This document shows, one piece after another, positions 1 through 7,603 of a stretch of DNA of 64,000 bases (position 1 is its first letter; the number at the start of each line of letters is the position of its first letter). Source of the DNA: Aquibacillus saliphilus (GTDB lineage Bacteria; Bacillota; Bacilli; Bacillales; Amphibacillaceae); NCBI RefSeq assembly GCF_020404745.1, contig NZ_JAIZAP010000010.1, forward strand, positions 1 to 64,000, written 5' to 3'. The notes under the pieces were generated by a model, which saw only the letters and a list, made by a program, of their open reading frames with translations, was not told the DNA's origin and ran no database searches. The translations under genes and the position numbers were made by a program.

Positions 1-121
1 GATGAGACTTCCCATCATTTTAAATGAGTAAGATCCCTCAGAGACGATGAGGTTGATAGGTTCGAGGTGGAAGCGTGGTGACACGTGTAGCTGACGAATA
101 CTAATAGATCGAGGACTTAAC
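1..121 (+). rRNA. rrl: 23S rRNA, 3' end (partial)
   Basis: The sequence matches the conserved end of bacterial 23S rRNA, including the stretch around 96-120 that ends in GAGGACTTAA. Only about the last 120 bases are inside the window. It is followed about 140 bases later by 5S and a tRNA cluster, the usual Bacillaceae order. The exact 3' end is approximate. Confidence 0.93.
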
Positions 122-264
122 TAAAAATTATAAAGATTGATGTCTTGTTCTTCTTATCTAGTTTTGAAGGTGTAAATGAATTTACCCCTTGATTTTTATT
201 GAAAAACAGGTATAATATTTGTTGTCACTAAAAATTAAAAATGCATTTGGATGTAACTCAATTA

Positions 265-381
265 GTCTGGTGGCAATAGCGGAGAGGTCACACCTGTTCC
301 CATGCCGAACACAGTAGTTAAGCTCTCCAGCGCCCATGGTAGTTGGGGCTTTGCCCCTGCGAGAGTAGGACGCCGCCAGGC
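265..381 (+). rRNA. rrf: 5S rRNA
   Basis: A sequence of about 117 bases with the conserved 5S features CCCATGCCGAACACAGTAGTT at its centre and complementary ends (TCTGGTGGC near the start, GCCGCCAGGC at the end). It lies between 23S and tRNA-Asn in the same operon. The ends are approximate to a few bases. Confidence 0.93.
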
Positions 382-391
382 ATATATCCAT

Positions 392-466
392 TCCACAGTA
401 GCTCAGTGGTAGAGCTATCGGCTGTTAACCGATCGGTCGTAGGTTCGAATCCTACCTGTGGAGCCA
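392..466 (+). tRNA. tRNA-Asn (GTT)
   Basis: Full cloverleaf: acceptor arms TCCACAG/CTGTGGA, anticodon loop CTGTTAA, T-arm GGTTCGAATCC, encoded CCA. First tRNA after 5S. Confidence 0.95.
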
Positions 467-470
467 TAAT

Positions 471-562
471 GGAGAGCTGTCCGAGTGGCCGAAGGAGCAC
501 GATTGGAATTCGTGTAAACTGCTAACGTGGTTTCGAGGGTTCGAATCCCTCGCTCTCCGCCA
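471..562 (+). tRNA. tRNA-Ser (GGA)
   Basis: A class II tRNA of about 92 bases with a long variable arm. Acceptor arms are GGAGAGC/GCTCTCC, the anticodon stem CACGA/TCGTG encloses GGA, and CCA is encoded. Confidence 0.94.
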
Positions 563-576
563 CTTTTAAATATATC

Positions 577-651
577 GGCCCGTTGGTCAAGTGGTTAAGA
601 CACCGCCCTTTCACGGCGGTATCACGGGTTCGAATCCCGTACGGGTCACCA
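577..651 (+). tRNA. tRNA-Glu (TTC)
   Basis: Acceptor arms GGCCCGT/ACGGGTC, anticodon stem CCGCC/GGCGG around CTTTCAC giving TTC, encoded CCA. Confidence 0.94.
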
Positions 652-660
652 ATTTAATAT

Positions 661-736
661 GGAGGATTAGCTCAGCTGGGAGAGCACCTGCCTTACAAGC
701 AGGGGGTCGTAGGTTCGAGCCCTACATCCTCCACCA
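661..736 (+). tRNA. tRNA-Val (TAC)
   Basis: Acceptor arms GGAGGAT/ATCCTCC, anticodon TAC in a CTTACAA loop, T-arm GGTTCGAGCC, encoded CCA. Confidence 0.95.
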
Positions 737-770
737 TTTAAATTATTATTGTAGGTTATTCCCACATTAT

Positions 771-848
<78 letters not shown>

Positions 849-856
849 AAAAAATT

Positions 857-933
857 GGTCCGGTAGTTCAGTTGGTTAGAATGCCTGCCTGTCACGCAGG
901 AGGTCGCGGGTTCGAGTCCCGTCCGGACCGCCA
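857..933 (+). tRNA. tRNA-Asp (GTC)
   Basis: Acceptor arms GGTCCGG/CCGGACC, anticodon loop CTGTCAC giving GTC, encoded CCA. Confidence 0.95.
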
Positions 934-958
934 CTTTTTTATATATCGTAACAATTAT

Positions 959-1034
<76 letters not shown>

Positions 1035-1046
1035 CTTTTAAATAGT

Positions 1047-1132
1047 GGAGGGATAGCGAAGTTGGCCAAACGCGGCGGACTGTAAATCCGCTCCCATCGG
1101 GTTCGTAGGTTCGAGTCCTACTCCCTCCACCA
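1047..1132 (+). tRNA. tRNA-Tyr (GTA)
   Basis: Class II tRNA with long variable arm, acceptor arms GGAGGGA/TCCCTCC, anticodon loop CTGTAAA giving GTA, encoded CCA. Confidence 0.95.
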
Positions 1133-1169
1133 TTTATTTTCTCATATATTTTAGTTTTTTAATTATCAT

Positions 1170-1240
1170 AGGGGTATAGTTTAAAGGTAGAACAGAGGTC
1201 TCCAAAACCTCCGGTGTGGGTTCGATTCCTACTACCCCTG
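1170..1240 (+). tRNA. tRNA-Trp (CCA)
   Basis: Acceptor arms AGGGGTA/TACCCCT, anticodon loop CTCCAAA giving CCA. The 3' terminal CCA is not encoded: the gene runs into a T-tract after the discriminator G. Confidence 0.93.
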
Positions 1241-1253
1241 TTTTTTTAATTAT

Positions 1254-1330
1254 GGCGGTTGTGGCGAAGGGGTTAACGCACCGGATTGTGATTCCGGCAT
1301 ACGTGGGTTCAATTCCCATCAGCCGCCCCA
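1254..1330 (+). tRNA. tRNA-His (GTG)
   Basis: An extra encoded 5' G (G-1) faces the C at position 73, the histidine identity element. Anticodon loop TTGTGAT gives GTG, and CCA is encoded. Confidence 0.94.
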
Positions 1331-1336
1331 TGAAAT

Positions 1337-1411
1337 TGGGCTATAGCCAAGCGGTAAGGCAACGGTTTTTGGTATCGTCACGCGCTGGTTCGAATCCAGC
1401 TAGCCCAGCCA
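1337..1411 (+). tRNA. tRNA-Gln (TTG)
   Basis: Acceptor arms TGGGCTA/TAGCCCA; anticodon stem ACGGT/ATCGT around TTTTGGT giving TTG; encoded CCA. Confidence 0.93.
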
Positions 1412-1419
1412 TTTTTCCT

Positions 1420-1494
1420 GCGGAAGTAGTTCAGTGGTAGAACATCACCTTGCCAAGGTGGGGGTCGCGGGTTCGAATCCCGTCTTCCGCTCCA
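1420..1494 (+). tRNA. tRNA-Gly (GCC)
   Basis: Acceptor arms GCGGAAG/CTTCCGC, anticodon loop TTGCCAA giving GCC, encoded CCA. Confidence 0.95.
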
Positions 1495-1500
1495 AATTAT

Positions 1501-1574
<74 letters not shown>

Positions 1575-1585
1575 TATAGTATTAT

Positions 1586-1666
1586 GCCGGTGTGGCGGAA
1601 TTGGCAGACGCGCACGACTCAAAATCGTGTTCCTCTGGAGTGCCGGTTCGACCCCGGCCACCGGTA
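1586..1666 (+). tRNA. tRNA-Leu (CAA), integration target
   Basis: Last tRNA of the operon. Class II form, acceptor arms GCCGGTG/CACCGGT, anticodon loop CTCAAAA giving CAA. Its last 53 bases (1614-1666, from the anticodon stem to the 3' end) recur exactly at 16301-16353, so a mobile element has integrated here and restored the 3' end. CCA is not encoded on either copy: CTAG follows here and TCTT follows the right copy. Confidence 0.93.
1614..1666 (+). repeat. attL, 53-bp direct repeat
   Basis: Identical to 16301-16353. It covers the anticodon arm, variable arm, T arm and 3' acceptor strand of tRNA-Leu(CAA). Flanking bases differ on both sides (C before and CTAG after here; A before and TCTT after in the right copy). 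Integration into the 3' part of a tRNA gene is typical of tyrosine recombinases. Confidence 0.93.
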
Positions 1667-1682
1667 CTAGATAAACGTTATT

Positions 1683-1732
1683 ATAGCGGCGTTCTAGCGA
1701 GTTAATCCTCGTTGGAACGCCGCTATTTTTTG
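1683..1732 (+). terminator. Rho-independent terminator after tRNA-Leu, brought in by the element
   Basis: Perfect 12-bp arms ATAGCGGCGTTC/GAACGCCGCTAT with a further partly paired inner hairpin, then TTTTTT. It lies just inside the element, so the element supplies a new end for the tRNA operon. The original terminator is stranded beyond the right repeat at 16385-16418. Confidence 0.85.
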
Positions 1733-1756
1733 TTATATTTAACGTAAATTAGTCGT

Positions 1757-1774
1757 GCAACCATACGAGCAACC
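1757..1774 (+). other. Candidate integrase arm-type sites (left)
   Basis: Two direct copies of GCAACC 12 bases apart, followed by TT. Nearly the same unit (GCAACC, ACG, GCAACC, TT) occurs inside the right end at 16259-16275 with 11-base spacing. Paired short direct repeats near both ends fit arm-binding sites of a tyrosine recombinase. This is inferred from position and similarity only. Confidence 0.5.
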
Positions 1775-1818
1775 TTAGCGTCTCTTTCCGAAACTTACGG
1801 AAGGGGGCGCTATTTTTA

Positions 1819-2790
1819 TTGACTAGACGCAAGAACGAATTACAAGGTGCTGAGTTAGACGTTATAGAAAAGACGTTGACAAGCGAAATTTTGCCATTTG
1901 ATAAGGCTATGACGATATTTATTAAGGACGCTAAACGGAAGGCGTTACGCGAGTTTACGATTAAATATTACTTGCGAGAGTGTAACGATTTCAGAAACTA
2001 CCTAGCGCGCGAAGAACACTCGCTCATTATTAACGAGGTCTTACGTCGTCATATTGATGAGTTTATCGAAGACATGCAACAACGGCGGCACTTGCAGACC
2101 GTAACAATAAACACGAAACTACGGGCAATCCGTACACTATTCAATTTTCTATACGATAGAAAGTTTATTTCGGAAAACCCTATGCAAAAGTATCCGCTAT
2201 TAAAAGATCGTAAAGCGAACATATCAACGTTTAGTAATAAGCAATTACGGCAGTTATTCAACGCGCCAAATATGCGGACTTTCACGGGTCAACGTGACTA
2301 TACGTTTATGTTGTTGTTATTAGATACGGGTATCCGATTAAACGAAGCAGCCGGGATATTGGTAGAGGACGTAAAGTTGTCGGAAGGTTCTCTATTTATC
2401 CGAAATACAAAAAACCATTTTCATAGATACGTACCGATTACGGCAAAAACAAAAGCACAGTTGAGCCGTTACTTAAAATTACGGGGTACATGCGAAACGG
2501 ATCATTTATTCGTAACCATAGACGAAACGGCACTCACTAGAGCCGGCCTTCAAAAGGTTATCCCGAAGTATGGGAAACTAGCCGGAATAAAAGGCGTTCG
2601 ATGTAGCGCCCATACCATCAGGCATACCTTTGCTAAGTTAGCGATTATGAACGGGGCCGGAATCTTCGAAGTCCAAAAAATACTTGGTCACTCGTCAATG
2701 GAGATGGTTCGAGTTTATGTAAATTTATTCAGTAGTGAAGTAGCAGAAAAACATAAGGGGTTTAGTCCGTTAAATAATTTTGATTTTTAG
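1819..2790 (+). CDS. int: Tyrosine recombinase (integrase)
   Basis: A 323-residue phage-type integrase that would catalyse integration and excision between the 53-bp repeats. The N-terminal SAM-like core-binding domain spans roughly residues 25-115 and the catalytic domain roughly 135-310. Catalytic residues visible are Arg173 (DTGIRLNE), His265 and Arg268 (AHTIRHT), His291 (LGHSS) and Tyr300. The start is TTG at 1819, 11 bases after AAGGGGG. It is the first gene inside the element and is transcribed away from the tRNA. Length and motif set are complete, so it should be active. No excisionase gene is recognisable in the element. Confidence 0.95.
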   Translation: MTRRKNELQGAELDVIEKTLTSEILPFDKAMTIFIKDAKRKALREFTIKYYLRECNDFRNYLAREEHSLIINEVLRRHIDEFIEDMQQRRHLQTVTINTKLRAIRTLFNFLYDRKFISENPMQKYPLLKDRKANISTFSNKQLRQLFNAPNMRTFTGQRDYTFMLLLLDTGIRLNEAAGILVEDVKLSEGSLFIRNTKNHFHRYVPITAKTKAQLSRYLKLRGTCETDHLFVTIDETALTRAGLQKVIPKYGKLAGIKGVRCSAHTIRHTFAKLAIMNGAGIFEVQKILGHSSMEMVRVYVNLFSSEVAEKHKGFSPLNNFDF

Positions 2791-2955
2791 ACAAAAAAAG
2801 AGTGCATGCAACGAATATAATTCGATACACACACGTACTGGTAACGTTATTGTATCGAAAAAAGAATCGGAATGCAAGGCTTATTTCGTTATATGCCTTA
2901 AACCGAACGTATATTCGTGTGATTGCGCCTCTTATAAATCGGAGGTATGAACGAC

Positions 2956-3774
2956 ATGAAATTTAGTTTTCTAATCGACAACACATCGAAATTTAAGCAG
3001 TATTCAAACTTTAAAAGCGTTAAGGACTTTAACAATAATATCGAACAACACTTAGCGGTCCATAAAGCGATGTTTACGAAATCAGAACTAATCGCATTCA
3101 AACGCCTTGTTCGCTTGTCGGTTAAGGTGCCGGGCGTTGCAACCGCAAGCAAACGATACATATTAAAAGCAATCAACGACATAGGCAACGGCTACGGCGT
3201 AAGCGAAAGCACGTTTGACCGTATGAGACGTAAAGCCGTAAAGCTAGGCATACTAAAAGTAGAAACATCGGAAAGGCACGACGGCAGCCAGTCGAGCAAC
3301 GTTTGGATCTTTCAACGGGTGCAAGTGGGCGAAGTTGTCGTAAATAATAACACTAATGACACCCCCACGGAATCGGAGAAAACGCCGGAAGTGGCAACGG
3401 TAAAGGAAAAAGTTGTTTACCGATTGAAGCCCCGTAAAGCTAGTATTATTCTTAAAACTAGCAAGCATTTAAGTAATACGTATTCAAGCACGCCGTACAA
3501 TCGATTCAAGACGGCGGTAATGCAATTTATAGGTAACGACAACCACAGAGCCCAGTCGACCGTATCAAAGCTATATGGCGTTTATTTAGGGCAGACAAAG
3601 GCACTACGCAAGGCATACGAGGACGACGAGTTAATGAACGTTGCTATCCGTGCAATCTATACGACTTTTAACGCTACCAAGACAAAGAAGATCCGTAATA
3701 TTCCTGGATACTTTAACGGTGTTTTTGACAGCTATTTAGACGATATGTACGACGAATTAATGACGTTGAGTTAG
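2956..3774 (+). CDS. Winged-helix-like DNA-binding protein, possible replication initiator
   Basis: About 272 residues. Residues about 45-115 look like a winged helix with a 'VSESTFDRMRRKAVKLGIL' recognition region followed by a basic beta wing (KVETSERHDGSQSSNVW). This resembles proteins often called 'cytosolic protein' on Bacillus plasmids and mobile elements, some of which are suspected replication initiators. The C-terminal half is basic and less typical. ATG 2947 touches the GGAGG, so ATG 2956 (nine bases downstream of it) is the better start. It follows the integrase by 165 bases. A role in replication or regulation of the element is inference. Confidence 0.7.
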   Translation: MKFSFLIDNTSKFKQYSNFKSVKDFNNNIEQHLAVHKAMFTKSELIAFKRLVRLSVKVPGVATASKRYILKAINDIGNGYGVSESTFDRMRRKAVKLGILKVETSERHDGSQSSNVWIFQRVQVGEVVVNNNTNDTPTESEKTPEVATVKEKVVYRLKPRKASIILKTSKHLSNTYSSTPYNRFKTAVMQFIGNDNHRAQSTVSKLYGVYLGQTKALRKAYEDDELMNVAIRAIYTTFNATKTKKIRNIPGYFNGVFDSYLDDMYDELMTLS

Positions 3775-4083
3775 CTCGGAGAGTTGTTGACATTTACAGT
3801 TGCGAGCGTTGTTTACGTATTGGCTTAATATTATTTATGTTTTGTGGTAATAGCACATATAGCCATAATTGAAAAGTAATCAAAAATATAAAAACTTTTT
3901 TCTTGATATAATTAAAATCTTAACAAAGATAGAGTAATATAATAGTAACGATACATATTTTGTCGAATTTTGTCGGAATTGTCCACGTAACAATATCTAA
4001 AGTTGTATTGTATAATAGAGTTTAGAGAGGGGATGGACAAGCATAGTAAAACGGAACTATAAACGAAATACTGTAGGGAGAGG
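3775..4083. promoter_or_regulatory. Intergenic leader with putative promoter for the small membrane peptide
   Basis: An AT-rich stretch without a long gene. A TATAAT at 4011-4016 with GTAACA about 18 bases upstream could be a promoter. Downstream lies GAGGGG and a nine-codon open frame at 4033-4062 (MDKHSKTEL), then GGGAGAGG just before ATG 4084. The tiny frame could be a leader peptide or chance. Confidence 0.35.
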
Positions 4084-4206
4084 ATGGCGAAGTTGGTTGA
4101 TACACTAAATATCGTAATCGATTTATTAATGCTAATAGTCCAGGTTGTGCTAGTGTGTGTTACCGCAGTTGCTACAATAAAAATAAAAAATGACTCCAAC
4201 AGATAG
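4084..4206 (+). CDS. Small hydrophobic peptide, type-I-toxin-like candidate
   Basis: A 40-residue peptide starting MAKLVDTLNIVIDLL and ending in KIKNDSNR. It has one membrane segment at about residues 9-33 and a charged tail, the layout of small holin-like type I toxins of Firmicutes. The start is supported by GGGAGAGG immediately upstream. A strong hairpin terminator begins 30 bases after the stop, so it looks like a compact single-gene transcript. No antisense RNA can be proved from sequence alone. It could instead be another small membrane protein of the element. Confidence 0.55.
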   Translation: MAKLVDTLNIVIDLLMLIVQVVLVCVTAVATIKIKNDSNR

Positions 4207-4235
4207 TCGGAATCACTTTTTAAACAGATGTTTTG

Positions 4236-4269
4236 AGTCGTCCAGTTGGAGCTGGCGACTTTCTTTTTT
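4236..4269 (+). terminator. Rho-independent terminator
   Basis: Stem AGTCG-CCAG paired with CTGG-CGACT around TTGGAG, followed by TTTCTTTTTT. It closes the 40-residue peptide transcript. Confidence 0.8.
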
Positions 4270-5239
4270 AATTATAACAATTCATATATACGGATGTAAA
4301 CAAATAGTTAACGTTGTAACTGGTGGTCCTCCTTACCAATTATTTCCTAATTATAGTAATTTAACGTCATAACGCACAAAAAATTCGACTTGTTTGTTGA
4401 TTGTGGTGGCATCGGTTAACCCAGCAGTCGAAAAGCTAAACGAAATGACTAATCAATAGGACATGGCAGAAAACGAAAAGTTTACGAGTGGCTATTGGCA
4501 GTAATTCCGTTTACCCTCGGTTTCTTAAATTTTGTAAGAATTGATTGTTCGCCCGCAGGCGGTCGGTTGAAAATATGCCCCCTGGGGTTATTTTTGATGT
4601 TCAGATATACTGTATTTATACATTCCGCATACATAACGACAGTGAATCGGTTATACATTTCTTGGCGATTTCACATGTAGTAACAGACGCTAGAAACGGC
4701 GGTATATATACGATGTATAAAAACGTGCATAAATGATAATTTTCGGGTAGTTGTGAAACGTTGTTATATAAATGTTTATAAGATTGGTTAACTACCAATA
4801 ACTTTGATTATGTTAACTGTTTTTGAATAATATATACAACGATATACATTGCGTCATACAGTCGGATGAATGAATACTCGGAGTCTTGGCCGTGAAATCA
4901 AACAAACGATTGCCACTTGAATGGCAAGGTTATGTTCTATCCCCTCGATGTTTCCGGTGGCTGTGCATCGTGGACGGCACGTCCGGCAAAAATTGCACCC
5001 TAACCGCCACTCATTCGCAACCCTAACATTGCATATACGTGTAATTATGTGTACGTATTTTTACGTCTATTTTTTACAAAAACTATCGACATATTATAGT
5101 AGAAAGTCGTCACAGAATACGAAAAAGAAAGATTCATGACGTGAAGTTAGCTTTACACATCAATACGAAAGAAATTTAATAAATAAAAGGTATTAACTCT
5201 TTATTTGTCGAAAGTATAAAAAAATGATAAGGGAGTTGA
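4270..5239. other. 970-bp stretch without a clear gene, possibly decayed
   Basis: No long reading frame on either strand. Short frames in the codon style of the element can be read: one ending VVASVNPAVEKLNEMTNQ at about 4400-4459, a 13-residue frame from 4463 starting MAENEKFTSGYW, and a 44-codon frame at 4892-5026 listed separately. GCCCGCAGGC (4552-4561) and CCCCCTGGGG (4578-4587) are small GC-rich palindromes in an AT-rich setting, of unknown meaning. The stretch could be decayed genes or a non-coding functional region such as an origin. Confidence 0.4.
4892..5026 (+). CDS. Possible 44-residue protein, unknown
   Basis: GTG start with GGAG eight bases upstream. The product begins VKSNKRLPLEWQGYVLSPR and contains three cysteines. 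No family is recognised. It is kept because of the ribosome binding site and the even amino-acid mix, but it may be a chance frame or gene remnant. Confidence 0.3.
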   Translation: MKSNKRLPLEWQGYVLSPRCFRWLCIVDGTSGKNCTLTATHSQP

Positions 5240-5854
5240 ATGAATTTGGGGTACTTTGATGATATTGCCAATAGAAGTTATGAAGAGGATGAGATTAAAG
5301 AAATTGAAAGTGAAATAGTTTCCTTGTATCGACAATATTTACAAGAATTTAGGATGCTAGAAAGATCACCATTGTATCAAAGTAGGCATAAGGAGGCCAT
5401 GGACCAGGGTATTAATGATTTCACAAATTTCTTTGAGGGAAAAGGACTAAAAACTATATTTCAAAAGCAATCTAATTTTGATAATGTTACAGTATTTGCT
5501 AAAAAAGAGGATATTGTTGCTGAACTCCAAATACATAACAATGAATTTATTCTCAATTTACCTAAGAAATTATATGAAAGTATAGTTGTAGAAGATAATA
5601 ATAGTGGAACACCAAACTTCAACGGTATAGTGAGTAAAAACGGTGATATACAATTATTAAACCGTTTCGATGAAAAAGATAAACTAAGTGTCTATAAGAA
5701 AGCAGTAGAGAATATTAAAAAAGATATTCAAATAGTGCAGAAGAAAGTTGAAGATAATTATGAACCGGATTTTATTTACTATTTAGCAGAACGTCAAGAT
5801 TACGTTAAAAGTATAAGAGAATTCTTGGGGATCCTTAATCAGGAATTGAAATAA
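5240..5854 (+). CDS. Hypothetical protein, charged, 204 residues
   Basis: Soluble, acidic/basic mixed protein with a helical, coiled-coil-prone N-terminus (residues about 10-45, EDEIKEIESEIVSLYRQYL) and helical C-terminus. There is no signal peptide or membrane segment, and no family is recognised. The start ATG 5240 follows GGGAG. It is AT-rich in codon use, unlike the CG-containing codons of the integrase and helicase genes, suggesting cargo acquired separately. It stands alone between a gene-poor stretch and the 6142 gene. Confidence 0.75.
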   Translation: MNLGYFDDIANRSYEEDEIKEIESEIVSLYRQYLQEFRMLERSPLYQSRHKEAMDQGINDFTNFFEGKGLKTIFQKQSNFDNVTVFAKKEDIVAELQIHNNEFILNLPKKLYESIVVEDNNSGTPNFNGIVSKNGDIQLLNRFDEKDKLSVYKKAVENIKKDIQIVQKKVEDNYEPDFIYYLAERQDYVKSIREFLGILNQELK

Positions 5855-6141
5855 TCACTTAATATAGTTTCTATTTTCCAAGATACAGAGAACTTGAAGA
5901 TAATATCTTTTAATTTAGTTATTTTAATGCTATTTTTATGTAAGTTTTACCTGCCGTAATTCACGGTGGTTTTTTTTTGTCGTGCAAAAGGTTCTCCGTT
6001 ATTACTCCGACATGTTAACGTCCTTTTTCTTCTCTCAACGTCAGAGAATCGCCTATATTCGTAAATTTTGTGGTATTGAAAGGAAATAAAAGGGGTTTGT
6101 AGTATTTTTGTCGAAATAAGTGACAGAAGGGAGTGGATATA

Positions 6142-6399
6142 TTGAGAGATAAGGATAGAGATACTGGTACTGAGGAGTTTATCAATTCCTTGCCGATAGT
6201 ACAAACTAAGGTCTATAAGTATATGCGTTCTAAGTATGAAGAGTTAACTAATGATGGAGATAACTATGAAGTGGAATCGGTTGATTCGCTAGTGGCTCTA
6301 ATGGCTAGTAAAGAATTTAGTATAACGGAAGAAGAAGCTGCAGACCTCTATATTAAAACAGAAAATCAAATTCATAAATTCCACATAAAGAGGCTATAG
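6142..6399 (+). CDS. Small hypothetical protein, acidic
   Basis: About 85 residues from TTG 6142, which lies eight bases after AGGGAG. A GTG at 6133 in the same frame is too close to that site. The protein is acidic in the middle (NDGDNYEVESVD) and ends IHKFHIKRL. No family recognised. A terminator follows at 6419, so it is a single-gene unit. Confidence 0.6.
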   Translation: MRDKDRDTGTEEFINSLPIVQTKVYKYMRSKYEELTNDGDNYEVESVDSLVALMASKEFSITEEEAADLYIKTENQIHKFHIKRL

Positions 6400-6418
6400 C
6401 AAAATTAGAATAATGCTT

Positions 6419-6445
6419 TGACACTCTTCGCAGGGTGTCTTTTCT
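6419..6445 (+). terminator. Rho-independent terminator
   Basis: GACACTC paired with GGGTGTC around TTCGCA, followed by TTTTC, 20 bases after the 6142 gene. Confidence 0.7.
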
Positions 6446-6518
6446 ATTTCGATAAGTGTTTCGTTTGTTTTCGTACTGTGCTAAAAATAATTATTTGAAA
6501 TTTATAGGATGTGGTCAA

Positions 6519-7358
6519 ATGATTGAGGTACACATATATATAGGGGTTGCTGTTGATCCTCAAAACAAAAAATCTGCCCACGCAACTTTGTTAAGGGCGT
6601 TAAAAGACGGAAAAATTGCAAAAGAAGAGCGAGTGACGGGCATAACCAATCCTGGCGCGGTAAAAGCTGCTCTTATCCAAGGCGTTATTGATTCTGTCAG
6701 AAAATTGACTAAGCCGTCTACCGTGAAAGCTTTTGCTTTGCAGCAAGGTATGGATACCTATTTTAATAAACCTGTAAGGAAACCTAATAGGTATATTTCG
6801 CAGGAACTTTGTGATGGAGCAAAAGAGATCATGAATAAAGAACATCAAATTTCATTCTCTGTTTGTTTGGACAATGATGAAGGTACAGTGATAATTAGAA
6901 GGCTGAAGAGAGAGGCAAAAAAGATACTTCTAAATGATAATGATGATAGAAAAATAGTAATAGCTAATTTATCCAATAACCTCAAAAATGTGATAATTAT
7001 TGTTAGTGGACATCAATACTTTCTTGAAGATGGAAAACCAAGTTCCTATGACTATGTACTAATTGAAAGGGATACTGGAAGAACTCACAAGGACTCTTCA
7101 ATGAAGATGAAAGGTGAAACTTCTAATCGTGCCATGATTATCGGGATGATGGATGCCATAAATACACTTAGAAAAGACGAGAAATACAACATCCAGATTT
7201 ACACAAAAGGTTCTTGGGGATTTGTTAGCATGATAAAGAAAAAGAGTAAAGGAATTAACGGTGATCTTCTTGAAACGTTAAAGAAACTAATAGATGATAG
7301 AGAATACACAGTAGAAGCATTTGAGGACGCTAATTTAGTAAATAAGTATATTCCTTAA
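6519..7358 (+). CDS. Tandem RNase H-like protein, probably catalytically inactive
   Basis: 279 residues from ATG 6519 (AGGATGTGG upstream; an upstream GTG at 6456 has no ribosome binding site). Two successive segments follow the RNase HI pattern. The first (residues about 2-135) has an IYIGV strand, TNPGAVKAALIQGV, STVKAFALQQGMDTYF and a final helix RRLKREAKKIL. The second (about 175-278) has VLIERDTG, ETSNRAMIIGMMDAINTL, YNIQIYTKGSWGF and NGDLLETLKKL. The acidic residues of the DEDD site are missing or replaced (TKG for TDS). The fold assignment is inferred from motif spacing. A nucleic-acid-binding rather than cleaving role is likely. Confidence 0.6.
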   Translation: MIEVHIYIGVAVDPQNKKSAHATLLRALKDGKIAKEERVTGITNPGAVKAALIQGVIDSVRKLTKPSTVKAFALQQGMDTYFNKPVRKPNRYISQELCDGAKEIMNKEHQISFSVCLDNDEGTVIIRRLKREAKKILLNDNDDRKIVIANLSNNLKNVIIIVSGHQYFLEDGKPSSYDYVLIERDTGRTHKDSSMKMKGETSNRAMIIGMMDAINTLRKDEKYNIQIYTKGSWGFVSMIKKKSKGINGDLLETLKKLIDDREYTVEAFEDANLVNKYIP

Positions 7359-7416
7359 CTAACTATCTTACTAATTACTCAGTTTGCTCAATTAAATAGA
7401 ACTAATATGGAAAGCT

Positions 7417-7445
7417 CGATCGGTTAGCGACGGTCGTGTTTTTTT
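7417..7445 (+). terminator. Rho-independent terminator
   Basis: CGATCG/CGGTCG stem followed by a run of seven Ts, about 60 bases after the RNase H-like gene. Confidence 0.7.
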
Positions 7446-7468
7446 GTGTCTCACGAAACAGGTAGAAG

Positions 7469-7503
7469 GGCTCAATCTTATTAACATAGGATTGAGCTTT
7501 TTT
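7469..7503 (+). terminator. Second Rho-independent terminator
   Basis: GCTCAATC paired with GATTGAGC around a 12-base loop, then TTTTTT. Two terminators in a row isolate the next transcription unit, which starts with the conserved motif at 7511. Confidence 0.75.
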
Positions 7504-7510
7504 GCGTTTG

Positions 7511-7549
7511 ATGTCCCACAAATAGTGTTCGATTGGTATTAGTTAAGTA
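7511..7549 (+). promoter_or_regulatory. Element-specific upstream motif, copy 1
   Basis: ATGTCCCACAAA, ten bases, then TTGGTATTAGTTAAGTAAA. The same two blocks occur at 10300-10341 with the gap one base longer. TGGTATTAG looks like an extended -10 (TGnTATTAG) and the ATGTCCCA block may be an activator site or divergent -35. It lies 55-90 bases before the 7604 gene. Shared control of two transcription units of the element is inferred. Confidence 0.5.
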
Positions 7550-7603
7550 AAGAGGACGGTATTAGTTCTTAAAAAAGGAAAAACAAAAAGGGGATGTTAC
7601 GAA

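Noticed and set aside
4552-4587. oriT of a conjugative element
   Set aside because: The small GC-rich palindromes do not match a known oriT well enough, and no relaxase is encoded nearby.
4495-4680. A 61-codon frame beginning MAVIPFTLGFLNF and an overlapping 63-codon frame
   Set aside because: No ribosome binding site; start codons fall inside another short frame; composition unlike the neighbours. Treated as part of the gene-poor stretch.
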